From assembly GCF_014905175.1 (NCBI RefSeq), contig NC_057789.1, positions 248,001-312,000 of the forward strand: a stretch of DNA of 64,000 bases, written 5' to 3'. The notes below the pieces were generated by a model. That model ran no database searches, was not told where the DNA came from, and saw only the letters and a program-made list of their open reading frames with translations. The stretch comes from Aphidius gifuensis. Its lineage: Eukaryota > Arthropoda > Insecta > Hymenoptera > Braconidae. Below are positions 51,101 through 61,375 of this stretch, one piece after another. Positions within the stretch are counted from its first letter, which is position 1; each line of letters starts with the position of its first letter. A program made the position numbers and the translations under genes.

Positions 51101-51318
51101 CCCTGTCACTGAAATATTTGCAACATTTTTTTATTTTGCGTGAGTTAATTTTAACCCCTGTGACAAATATTTATCACGCACCTTAAAAAGTAAAAAATCT
51201 ATTTATAGAAAATAAAAATAATTATGTCTATTTTTTTGTTTCTATATTATAATTAAATAATAATAATTATTTTTTTATTTTTATTTTTTACCTGACCAGT
51301 AGTGGTGTCCGTGACCAT
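33131..51318 (-). CDS. Ank2: Giant ankyrin (Ank2-type): ankyrin repeats, two ZU5, UPA, giant C-terminal exon
   Basis: Exons: 51318-51292, 50198-50097, 50034-49902, 49824-49661, 49588-49433, 49205-49077, 48969-48772, 48688-48392, 48302-48105, 48018-47872, 47451-47302, 47213-45096, 45017-44735, 44582-44439 and 42009-33131. Phases close throughout and give about 4374 residues. Roughly the first 770 residues are ankyrin repeats (repeated TPLHIAA...GA motifs). The 2.1-kb exon also encodes the first ZU5 domain with FLVDARGG, the DAR triplet known to matter for beta-spectrin binding, and the second ZU5. UPA follows (PICVLNIVLPE). After a short linker one exon of 8,879 bases encodes about 2,960 disordered residues with tandem SKIP/TKIP repeats, Lys/Glu-rich and acidic stretches. 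Ankyrins link membrane proteins to spectrin; giant insect isoforms act in axons and synapses and associate with microtubules. No Death domain is visible in these exons. Confidence 0.95.
38720..40630 (-). repeat. Tandem [KR]RE-x-SDL...[ST]KIP repeat array in the giant ankyrin exon
   Basis: About 27 units built on KREPSDLSKKDSKIP, alternating between a short form ending in SKIPVL or TKIPTL and a longer form with a PGSPISKEIPGL insert. Most short units carry an [ST]-x-I-P motif in a basic, Ser/Pro-rich setting, the known signature for binding the EB1-family EBH domain at microtubule plus ends. At DNA level units between about 39190 and 39900 are nearly identical with a period of 126-129 bases (42-43 codons), indicating recent expansion or gene conversion. 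Confidence 0.9.
42901..43818 (-). CDS. 305-residue acidic ORF within an ankyrin intron: nested gene or alternative last exon
   Basis: An uninterrupted ORF with a good start context (CAAATGAGC), lying in the ankyrin intron just upstream of the giant exon and on the same strand. The protein has a basic N-terminal patch (KPKRKSRSSRRRLN), then MMSNVSLHFSDTDSEGEL, a possible folded strand (MISVTVENAEGE), and at least four acidic T-D-x-x-D/E motifs (TDVDEIY, TDLEDL, TDCEDYE, TDVEDFE); it ends exactly on the last motif. Reading through from a TATATAG acceptor (exon start 43844) stays open and is phase-compatible with the ankyrin exon ending at 44439. It could therefore be an alternative terminal exon producing a short ankyrin isoform. 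The acceptor is poor in pyrimidines, so an independent nested gene is equally possible. I do not recognise the family. Confidence 0.65.
   Translation of the reverse strand: MSNKETKNMPGNEMKKDDDNVVQQIDNQTGTKPKRKSRSSRRRLNAMMSNVSLHFSDTDSEGELPTVVLPKRNLSPAAKRLLNKVPEPPMISVTVENAEGETVDSHWDGFGEIENNTRRNSFAENLTDVDEIYGSEGDTAKPSVKGLSVIENSCQGETDLEDLSNDDGDDEETNIIIEASSVDIFHEFGGGGTTTTKEGDGPFSNEVRQQMSFDEGDETTRQPFSNHIVFPSGPPTDCEDYEVSDDDEDDDFNGACGQHNNSFHNFDFLANSQVENISKMTNSLTVPDLTEDGLSDGHTDVEDFE
47567..47620 (-). other. Candidate 54-base cassette (possible poison) exon in the ankyrin-repeat region
   Basis: The segment is flanked by a good acceptor (T-rich tract then TTTAG) and a strong donor (GAG then GTAAGC) in the intron between two ankyrin-repeat exons that join in phase 0. 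Its length is a multiple of three, but in the ankyrin frame it contains a stop after nine codons, so inclusion would truncate the protein within the repeats. It may be a chance exon-like sequence. Confidence 0.25.
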
Positions 51319-53549
51319 GATGAAGGAAAAGTCCCCTTGGGATACTTTTCCAAATATTTAAAAACCACCCCAAGTTAAAAATTATCACAAGTCACAAATT
51401 AAATAATAATTTAACAATTAATAATGACTATTAAATATATATATAAAATACAACAAACAACACAATGAATATTAAATATTTATGAAATAATTTTATGAAG
51501 AAATAAAGTAAACCGGCATTGGAGCCGCCCCGTGGTTGATTTTAGTTTCTCGGTTATTGCCAGACAGCCGGCCTAGAGAGTCTTACACGATATTGTCAAG
51601 AGGGGGTGCCCCCAAGGGTTGATATCAAAAGGGGCTGGGGGATTTTATGTGTGGCGTTAACATTATCGAGGCGCAGGTCCAAAATATATACAAACAAATT
51701 CATTCAAAAATTTTTTTTTTTCATCTTTTCGATTTTTATGTAGCCAGCTTATTAATTGAATAAAAATTACAATTTTTTAATGAATTTGTTTATTTGTTGC
51801 TTGCAGTTATTGTTGATCAATTATTTTGTTATTTATTTTATTTTTTTTTTGTTTTTTTAGAGGCGCCGGCGCTCTGAGTTTAATTGACGCGTCTGCGTTT
51901 TTGTTACAACTGTCATTGTCGATCAATAATGAAAAATCCCCCACTATTTTATTTAAGTAATATGCATGTACATTATTCTTTATGCTATATTTGACTGAAT
52001 TTACATCTGTATTTGTTGGTAATATTTGTAGGTAACTAGACAAATTATTCTATAAACACAAGACTATATTTTTTTTTATTTGGAATAAGTTGTCTGTGGT
52101 TGTCTAAGGTCTCTATAACGAGGTAGTATCTTTTAAAAAAAAAACAAAATATTGTTTTTATTGTTTCAGGAAAGATTGTTTATTGATGTTTTTTTTTTTT
52201 ATTTTAATGTCAATATTATAAAAATTTTTAACTAATTGATATTATATTTGCTGTTTTACTTGGAGTTGTTTTTTGCTGGGTTTTTTATTTTTTTTTTTAT
52301 TTTACATTTTCATGTCAATGGTTTTTGATATTTACAAATGATATATATTTTTTTTTTACTATTTTGTTGGCTGATTATCACTGGTTTTTTATTTGTATTT
52401 TATGTACTTTTTGGAGTTAATTTCAGCTTGTTGAGCAAAGTTTGTTTTCTTGGATCCAAAAAAGGTTTATTGATTCACGATTAATCCGGCTGAGCACTAT
52501 TTATTTTGTTGACAATTATTTGAGTGGAATTTATATTTTTTGTACAAAAAAAAAATAGCCGAAATTTGAATTTAAAAATTTCTTATAGTTCCGGGAGATA
52601 ATCTTACAGTTCCGGCCAAGAATATTGCATTAAAAAAACAAAAACTTTTCAAATTAAATTTCAAAGAAAATTAAACATTCAATAGAAATAAAAAAAAAAA
52701 AAGCAATTTATAAATTGAAATAATAAATAATGCAATCCAAAAAAAAATATATTGATTTAATTTAAAATATTAAAAACAAATAAAAATAAATTTACTGACA
52801 ATAAAAATATTTATTCTATGATAATTGCATTAGTTTACATGACAAATTCAGGTCATCCAGATAAAAACAAAAAAAATATATACCATTTTACTTTTAACAA
52901 GAGATAAAATAATAAAACAGGTTTAATTTAAAGAAACAAAATTTATATTAATTTATTATTCCTAGATAAACATCAAAGTGTATATAGAAATTAGTCTAAA
53001 GAAAAGAAAAGAAACTGATAATTTTTTTATTGCCATTTAGCATGATGAAAGAGAAGAAAAATAAAAAAAAAATGCTATAGATTGTTGTTATCAATCTTGA
53101 CGTATATATATTTAGTTAGATTATGCACGAAAATAGATACGAGCCTACCTTGACTGGGCTATATGTATATTATATATGAAAGGCCAATAATAATAAAATA
53201 AATAATAATAATAAATTAACGTTGCAAACAATATGAAAGTTATTTTTTTTACCGACCTTTTCATACATCTTCTTCACTAGCTCGATAATAATTTTGCTTT
53301 AAAAATAACACTGTTATTTTCAAGTAAAAAAATAAATTAAATAAATTAAATATTTATAAAAAAAAAAATTGAAATTAGAAAATTTATTTATTAATGGAAA
53401 ATGTTGATGAATGTTTTAGTGTGTATTTTATTTGTACCTGACAATATAAATATTTAAAATTTCAAATTAAATAAAAATGATTGGAAAAAAATAAAAATAC
53501 ATAAATTATTTTATATTTATGAATAAAATAATTATTGATTTATAATTAC

Positions 53550-53591
53550 CTCGAGTGTTATGATGGGAGGGTATTTGTCGTTTGTCGTCAT
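53550..53591 (-). CDS. Ank2: Alternative first coding exon of the ankyrin gene
   Basis: An ATG at 53591 opens a 14-codon frame (MTTNDKYPPIITLE) that ends at a canonical donor (GAG then GTAATT) in phase 0. This is exactly the phase needed to join exon 2 at 50198 (SDDTTAFLRAARSGN). It would replace the nine-residue MVTDTTTGQ start at 51318 and implies a second promoter about 2.2 kb further upstream. Support is splice signal, phase and strand only; no transcript data. Confidence 0.5.
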
Positions 53592-54736
53592 AATTCAATG
53601 AATTAATTAATAAAAAATCAACACACTGTATTATATTTGTTTAAAGGTGTATATTATGTCTGTACAAATAAATTTCTACAACATATACTCTCGATGCTAA
53701 AGACATAGGTCCAAAATATTTATTAATAGAACATGCATTTAATATATATTTATTTTTATTCGTCTGTACTCTGTAGTTCTCTATTCTCTGTGTATATTTC
53801 TGGCAGTGCAATTCAATTTAAATATTGTATACATTAGCGTCAAATGAATTGACTCATTCATATACTGATAAAAAAATAAAATAAACAAAACAAAAAATAT
53901 CAAATTACAATCACAGCCATTAAAAAATTAAATATGTTGTTTTTTCTCTCTCAGATGTGATTATTAATAAATAATTAAGTAAAAAATTATTTATACAGTT
54001 AAAAATCCAATAGATAAAATAACAATAATAAATAACACAAAATAAAATGAAAAAAATTTAAATTAATATTATCTTTAAAATAGCAGTAAAAAAATAATTA
54101 TTAAAATTAAATTGTTGTTATTATTTTAATTGTTAATGAAAAAAATTGCAGACAGGTTTATTTTATTGGTCATTAAGTCAACAACTGGGTGGTCAAGATA
54201 ACCACCTGTTTGTGTGTGTTTTGATACAATTTCTCCGCTTCGTTTTAAATATCATTCAAAGCTGTTGACTATTTAAAAATTCCCGCACTTATTCAAGACT
54301 GTGGCGCTAATTTTTAAACTCTCTCTTATTCTCTCCTCCCACTCTCTTTTAAAAAACAACAATCATCAACACACATCAACACAACTCTTGAAACTCTCTT
54401 TTATTTTATTATTTTTTTTTTTTTTCTGGGTGCTTCTACGAGAGAGTGTGTTTACATTTTTACCGGTGTTTTTATGTCGCTCTTTTGTGTGATATTTTGC
54501 TGTGAAAATTCGTGTCTCAACATGTTTTTGACCTATTATATTATCTAAATAAATAAATATTTAAAAATTTATTTAATTAACAATTATAAGCAATATTTAT
54601 TTTTACGAAAATAATAGTTTTTTTTTTTATTATTTTATTTTTATGAGTCAATCAAAAGTTTGGTTTGGTTTTTTTTTTTTCTTTCTTTGAAAATGTTGTG
54701 GATGTACAATTTGTGTGGCCAATTGAATACATGATT

Positions 54737-54767
<31 letters not shown>

Positions 54768-55084
54768 CTCAATGTCATTTGAAACCCCAGCAAGATCATA
54801 TTAACATGTATGTATTTTTTTTTTTGTTTTTCAAAAGAAATGTTATATTAAATTTTTGTCAACGTTGAATTTTTTATTATCTAAAAAATAATTTATAAAA
54901 TGCCATATAACTTTTGTATTGATAACAATACATATTTAAATAAATTTTTTTTACTTGAATTTTTATTAAATTAATATTTTTTCGATTATTGTTTAACAGA
55001 TAAACTGAAAGTTCAAGATAACCAAGCTCACGAGGACAATAAAAATAATTAAAATAATTAAAAAAAAAAAAAAAAACAATCAAC
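53592..55084. other. Divergent intergenic region between ankyrin and the TTC3-like gene
   Basis: About 1.5 kb between the upstream ankyrin start and the plus-strand RING gene. A patch with balanced composition and CTCTCT-rich sequence at about 54170-54500 is the likeliest promoter and 5' UTR of the plus-strand gene. It also contains a long poly-A tract near 54740-54766. No ORF with support. Confidence 0.45.
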
Positions 55085-58000
55085 ATGGTATGTGTATATG
55101 AATATATTATTTAATTGCTTATCTTTTTTCTTCTTTTGTTTCTAGTATTTTCTATACGACACGCATTGTCACTGATATTCTTTTTTTTTTTTTTTTCTTG
55201 TTTTGTTGATGATATTATTATTACTTACCAACAAAAATGATTAATATTTTTTATTATTTACAGGCTCAAACTTTTAATTTAGAAATGAAAAATATGGAGG
55301 CATTGAACCGTCAATTGTCAAAATTTGTCCATTCAAAACCTCATGTGTTACGTCATGGCACCCAAAAGCGACTTTTAACACGTGAAGAAATACTTGCTCT
55401 AACTGATGCTGGAGTTGCATTTATTGAAGGAAAATATCAATCAGCAATTGTTCAATATAAAAAATGTCTTTTATTAAATACAAAATACAGTGATAATGAC
55501 AATGAACCAACAAAATTAACAGTTGTTGTGTCATATTTAATAAGTAAATGTCTTCTCCATTCAAATGAATTTCAAGATCTTCTTGAAGCCAGAACAATAT
55601 TAACTGAGCTTGAAGAAACTGTTGGTGATATTTATCCAATGATATATTATGGTTTTGCTAAATTATTAACAACACTATATTGTTTTAATGATGCTGAAAA
55701 AATTATTATAAAAGGTTTTGGAATAATAAATGATGAGACATATTTACAAGATTTAAATATACCACAACATGATGACATTATAGCAGAATCACAAATTAAA
55801 ACATTAACAGAATTATTATCAGATTTAAAAAAAACTGTTGACAGTTGGCATCCACCAGATGCCAAATGTATAATGTCAAATTGTAATGAAACACAATCAC
55901 AAAATCATTTAACTGGTAAAAATATTTATTTTAACAGTCCAGCATTTAATGGATTTATCAAAGTAATATGTAATAATATTCATTATCCATGTAAAATGAT
56001 ATTTCATATTGCATGTTGGAAAAATAAAAAAGATATGCTATCACCAGATAAAAAATTATCTGATAAAGATATGTTGAGTTGGAATTGTCTAACACCAAAT
56101 TGTAAATTCTACAATAAACCATGTTTAATTAATAAAATATGTGTCTATGGTGATGATGCTAATCTAAAATCAGTTACTGAAACAACCATTGATAAATTAC
56201 ATTGGCAACCACATCATCATCATAATCAAAATCATCAACAACAACAACAACAACACCAACAGAATGTATCAAAAGGTGCAATACGTAAACAACCACAACA
56301 ACAAAAAACAAAAAATCACAATAATAATAATAATTCACAAAAAACAATAAAAGGTCATAAACAATTATCAACAACAATAAATAAACAAAAACCAGATGAC
56401 AATAATAATAATAATAATGAAGAAGAAAAAAATAATAATATTGGTATTACAGTTGAAGTACCATTGACAACAAATAGTTGGAATTATTTCAAAAAAAATT
56501 TAGAAAAAGAAAAAAATATTGAAATAAAAGAAAATCAAGAAAATGAAAATACAACAATACAAAAAAATGAATCAAATAATGTTAGTGATGATAATGATGA
56601 CGATTTGTTATATCATGATACTGAGCAACATTCAAAAAAAGAAGAAGAAGAAAAAGAAGCAGAAGAAAAAAAAGAAGAAGAAGAAGAAGAAGAAACAATA
56701 GAAGAAGAGATATTGGATAATGTTTCTGATTCGGAAAAAATAAAATCATTTATTTATACTTGGTTTATTGAGTGTTTGACTGAAAGTGGTCCAATGAAAG
56801 ATGATGATCTTATGGGAAGATGGCAAGAAGCTATGAGTTTAATTGGAGATTCAGCTGAATTATTAAGTGAGTATGATAATGTTGATAAAGTTAAAAGATT
56901 TTTGAGTAATAAAACAACAGGTATTGTTGTGTATGCGGAATATATTTGTACTGTTGATAATATTGCTGAAGCAATTGTCATGTCGAGGAAAGACGTTGAT
57001 GATGATGATGATGATTATGATGGTGATAGTGATGATGATAGTGAAGATGATGATGGTAGTTATGATTATGAATCAAGCTCAGAAGAAGCAGGTGACAGTG
57101 ATGATAATGATGATTATAAAGACACCGAGAAAAATGATGAAATATCAAGTCAATTAAATTTGCATGAACAACCAATTTGTAATGGAAAAAAAACACCAGT
57201 TGATGAAGAATTACAAACATCGTTAATAAATAAACAAACAAATTTTGATTTAAATAATAACGATGAGAGTAATCAAATTGTTTCGAATGAAAAAAAAACC
57301 AATGTATTAACAAATGGTCATAAATTTACAAAATCTCATGTTTTAATTCATGAATTTTTGCCTAATGAATCAATGACTGCTGATAAAGATACACAAGTTA
57401 ATATTCAAAATAACGAGACAAATATGTTGAATAATAAAATAAACAGATTAAATCGTGAATTATCATCATGCAGACAAGAATTGTTAATAACAAAAAGAAA
57501 GCTATATAATGAAAAAATGAATAATTTACAATATACCATACACAATGAATATACTGATAAAAAAACATACATCAAAGAAAAACTTAAAAAGTACAATGAT
57601 GAATGTTCAATAATTGAAAAACTTTTAGATATTGAAAAGAATATATTTGGTAGTAATGATGAATCATTGATTGATCGTGCTCTTTGGATTGATTCCATCA
57701 AAAAAATACATCAAATATCAACAAAACTTGATTCTGATTATGCTGATTTATATGCACAATTAAAATTAGATAATACATTTGAAAAAAATAAAAAATATGT
57801 TCGTTTAAATATTCAAGGTATGAATGATTTAATACATCAAAATATACCTGAGTTGATACAAAATATATTTGACAAATGTTACGATGAAATTGATAGAAAA
57901 TATCAATTAATGATGGAACAAAAATCAACGCAATTATCACGGGTTATTAATCAACAAGTGTGGTATCCAACATCTCAACGACAACCTGTACCAGGACTAT

Positions 58001-59262
58001 GGGGAATAAATCCACCAGAAATTATTCCATCACAAAATCACCAAGCTCATCCACAGTGGATACGTTGGACGAATAATTCACCAACTTATCCACAAATAGT
58101 ATCACCATCTGAAACTCGTTATTTAAAACAAGTTACACCACCACCACCACCACCATCTCCTCTGCCATTTGTCAAACAACAACCATCATCATCATCGTCA
58201 TCATATTCACAATCATATTATACACCACCATTTCAATATTATCCAAAACCACCTTGTCCAGTTCATTTTCCAACAATACGTTCTACTATTGATGCTTCAT
58301 GTTCACCAATAAAATCAACAACAACAAAACCAATTGTTACTGATCCATTAAATGGTGAAGAAATTAAGCAAGATGAATTAACAATTGTTACTCCAACAAA
58401 GCTATCACCATTATCATCACCTTTTCAACATTCACCACCAGATTGGGTTAAAAATGTTACTGATAAATATTTAAATGGTCTAGAAGATTCGGAAATTGAA
58501 ACATTAAAAAATAATTGTATTAATAATGATCCAATGCCGTCAATTCAAGATGTTGCAGAAAATAATAAAGCAGTTGCAGCTATGTTGGTTGATGGAATAA
58601 TTAAACGTTTATTAGGAAATAATAATAATAATAATAATACTCAAGGAATAATAAATGAAGAAAATATTCCAAATGATGATAATAATAATAATAATATAAC
58701 ATGTTCCAATGATGATGAACATAATGAATTACAAGAAAATAAAAATAAAAGTCATGCTTTGAGTTTGTCGTCTTCCAATGAGCATGTTATCAAAGAATCA
58801 ACTGATGATACTGGTAAACCAAATGGTTTTATCAGTATAAATTCATGTTCTCAATCATCAGTATCATCAATAAATGGTGATTCAAGTTACGTAAAATCAT
58901 ATGGACATGAGTATTGCAATGATACAATTGAACCAACATCAGCTAATTCAATATCACCACATGACGATGAAATTATTGAAAATAATTATATCACTTGTGA
59001 TAAATTATTAAAAATACTTTGTGATGAACATCCAGATATTTTAGAATGTGATATTAAAAGTGCTCTTGATGTAGTACGTGACAGTTATGATGGATCATTA
59101 ACTGGAGTGTCATTAAATAGTATTGTATTAGAAGTTGATCAAGTTATTCATCAACGTAAAGAATTACAAATTATTAATTATGATAATGATAATAATGATA
59201 ATGGCAATGAAGAAGATGATGATGATGATGATGATGATGATAGTGATGAAGAAGAAGAAGAA

Positions 59263-59294
<32 letters not shown>

Positions 59295-60621
59295 AGATGG
59301 AGATGATGAAGAAGAAGATGAAGATGAAGAAGAAATATCAAATTATTATAAAAATTCAACCAGACGATACTCACCAGTAAAACTTGTAGCAAGTGATCTA
59401 GCTGAATCGGCCTCTTCTATAAATGGTGATTATAAACCAGAATGTCTTTGGGATATGGGTCCACCATCATCGTTAGTCAAAATAAATAAAAAACAAATAA
59501 CTGATGATGAAATTAAAAAAAGACTTGATGAATTACGTAAAACAAAACCATTGGGTGATTATTTTTGGGATATTGATGAACCATCAACATTTGCATCAGT
59601 GGTAACATCTTCACTAAAAAAACAGAACACTTTAAATACAAGTATTAATCAACCAAGTACAAGTATTAATCAACCAAGTACAAGTATTAGTCAACCAAGT
59701 ACAAGTACAAATACAAATTTTAATAGTGAAATAGAACAAGAAGAAAAGCAACAACAACAACAATTCCAAGAATCAAATTTAAGTTGGAGAAATAGATCAT
59801 CATCGCCACCACCAAGAAAATTTTCATCATATTCAAGTCCTTCAAGATGGTCAATTCCACCAAGATTTCAACGTATTGTAGATGAAAAAAAAAGAGAATC
59901 ACTTGCTAGAGACAAAAATAAACCATCATCTGGTGAAAAATTATTAAATTATCTACGTACAAAATATCCTTTAAGATTGGAATATGATTTTCATGTTGCA
60001 ATTGCAGCTGTTCGTAAAAATTATAATGGATCATTAAGTGGTAAATTATTTTCAAAAATTATACGTGATGTTGAAAGAAATTTGGTTCATCGTGAAAAAG
60101 CACAACTTGATGATTATAGTTCAACTGGTCAAAGTGCATTGTTATCAAGTCAAAAACAAAGAACAAATTCATTCAAATCATCAGCATCAACTGAGCCAAT
60201 ACCTTCATTATTTTCACTACCATCAAGTCAAAAACAAAGAACAAATTCATTGAAATCATCAACATCAACTGAACCAATACCTTCATTACTTTCACTACCA
60301 TTACCACCACCGACAACATCAGCAGCAGCAGCAGTAGCATCAACATCAGCAACAGCATCAGCAACAGCAACACCACGTCGTGAATATCATGCTATTATGA
60401 ATCCATGGCGTAAACCAAAAGAAGTTGATGTAAAAATAATAACAGGTGAATGTCCAATTTGTATGGAAGAATTTACAAGTGAAAAAAATGATGTGTGTGA
60501 ACTTGCTCCTTGTCTTCATACATTCCATCGTCATTGTATCGAGTATTGGTACAAACACAACAAGACATGTCCAACATGTAGACTCAATTCTGCACTCGAC
60601 GAATTTCCTCCATTAGCTTAA
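55085..60621 (+). CDS. TTC3: TTC3/DZIP3-like RING-H2 E3 ubiquitin ligase
   Basis: The coding sequence is an ATG-only exon (55085-55087, followed by donor GTATGT) joined to one large exon, 55264-60621, giving 1786 residues. An alternative start at 55237 would read through the acceptor and is less likely. Near the N-terminus is a TPR-like segment (GVAFIEGKYQSAIVQYKKCLL). A cysteine/histidine-containing region follows (FHIACWKNKKD, then SWNCLTPNCKFYNKPC), and a helical domain shared with TTC3/DZIP3 (FIYTWFIECLTESGPMKDDD). Long Asn-, Glu- and Asp-rich linkers separate these from a duplicated domain of about 55 residues and a C-terminal RING-H2 finger with ligands in CPICMEEF, CLHTFHRHC and CPTC (about residues 1731-1773). 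The RING implies E2-dependent ubiquitin transfer. The family call rests on domain order; orthology is inferred. Confidence 0.85.
59005..60105 (+). repeat. Duplicated ~55-residue domain in the TTC3-like protein
   Basis: Two related segments lie at about 59005-59165 (LLKILCDEHPDILECDI, then VVRDSYDGSLTGVSL) and 59938-60105 (LLNYLRTKYPLRLEYDF, then AVRKNYNGSLSGKLF). They share the spacing L-L-x2-L, a conserved VR-x2-Y-[DN]-GSL-[TS]-G core and a closing IxxDVE/VLEVD-type helix. A poly-Asp/Glu tract (about 59210-59335) separates them. The domain was not recognised by name. Confidence 0.7.
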
Positions 60622-61375
60622 TAATCAAACTGTCTTCTCTTTATTATTAGTTAATTAAAAATTTAAAAAATCTATTTTTTAACTTTCAACGAAGAGAAAA
60701 AAAATATGTTTCAAATTTAAATATTTTATTAATGATTTATACTGAAAAATGTGTTCAAGTTTTTTTTTTTTTTTTAAATATATTTTCTTTTTTTTATTTT
60801 TAATAATTTTCAGTTGTATTTTATTTTTAAATATTCCAAAGGTACTTATTATATTCTATAGCAAAAAAAAAAATGTCAATTGCAAAATGACGAGCTTAAG
60901 TATTTTTCGAGCACAAAAATATAAATGTTTTTTTTTTTTTTTTTTGCCACTAAAAATGTTGTAAGTGTGCTGGCTACATTAGAAAATAATTTTCTATTTA
61001 AAATAAAATCAAAAAGTCGTTTATTTACAAATTTATAATAATACAATTTTTTGGATTAAATATATTTTAATTTAAAAATAAAAAGAAGCTGATGAATGAG
61101 TTGATAAATCATTCATCTTTTTTTTTTAATTTATAAGCTGCTCAATTTTCTATTTTTTTTTTCTCTAATGATTATCATTGACTACTTATACTTAAATTAA
61201 AGTCTTTGAACTCTGAAAATAAATTAGAAAATTTATCATTTTTTAATAGTATTAATTTGTTTTTTATATTTTGAATGAAAAATAAAATAATACTGACCGT
61301 TTAATGTTGTTGAAAAATAATGTGAAAACTTGTTAAACAATTTGGCTTGAGCCGGTGTGTTTTCAATTTAAATTT
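60622..61375. other. Convergent intergenic region between the TTC3-like gene and AGMO
   Basis: About 750 bases of AT-rich sequence holding both 3' UTRs of two convergent genes. No ORF or RNA gene is supported. Confidence 0.5.

Noticed and set aside
51807..52043. 78-residue minus-strand ORF upstream of the ankyrin first exon
   Set aside because: It overlaps a GC-rich patch probably belonging to the ankyrin promoter or 5' UTR; no start context, splice site in phase or recognisable domain.
53255..53310. Possible extra ankyrin 5' exon encoding IIELVKKMYEK
   Set aside because: The best donor (GTCG then GTAAAA) gives a phase that meets a stop in exon 2, and the in-phase donor (GTCGGT) is poor.
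57000..57110. Met-rich and His-rich ORFs in other frames over the acidic tracts
   Set aside because: They are frame shadows of GAT/GAA repeats in the TTC3-like exon.
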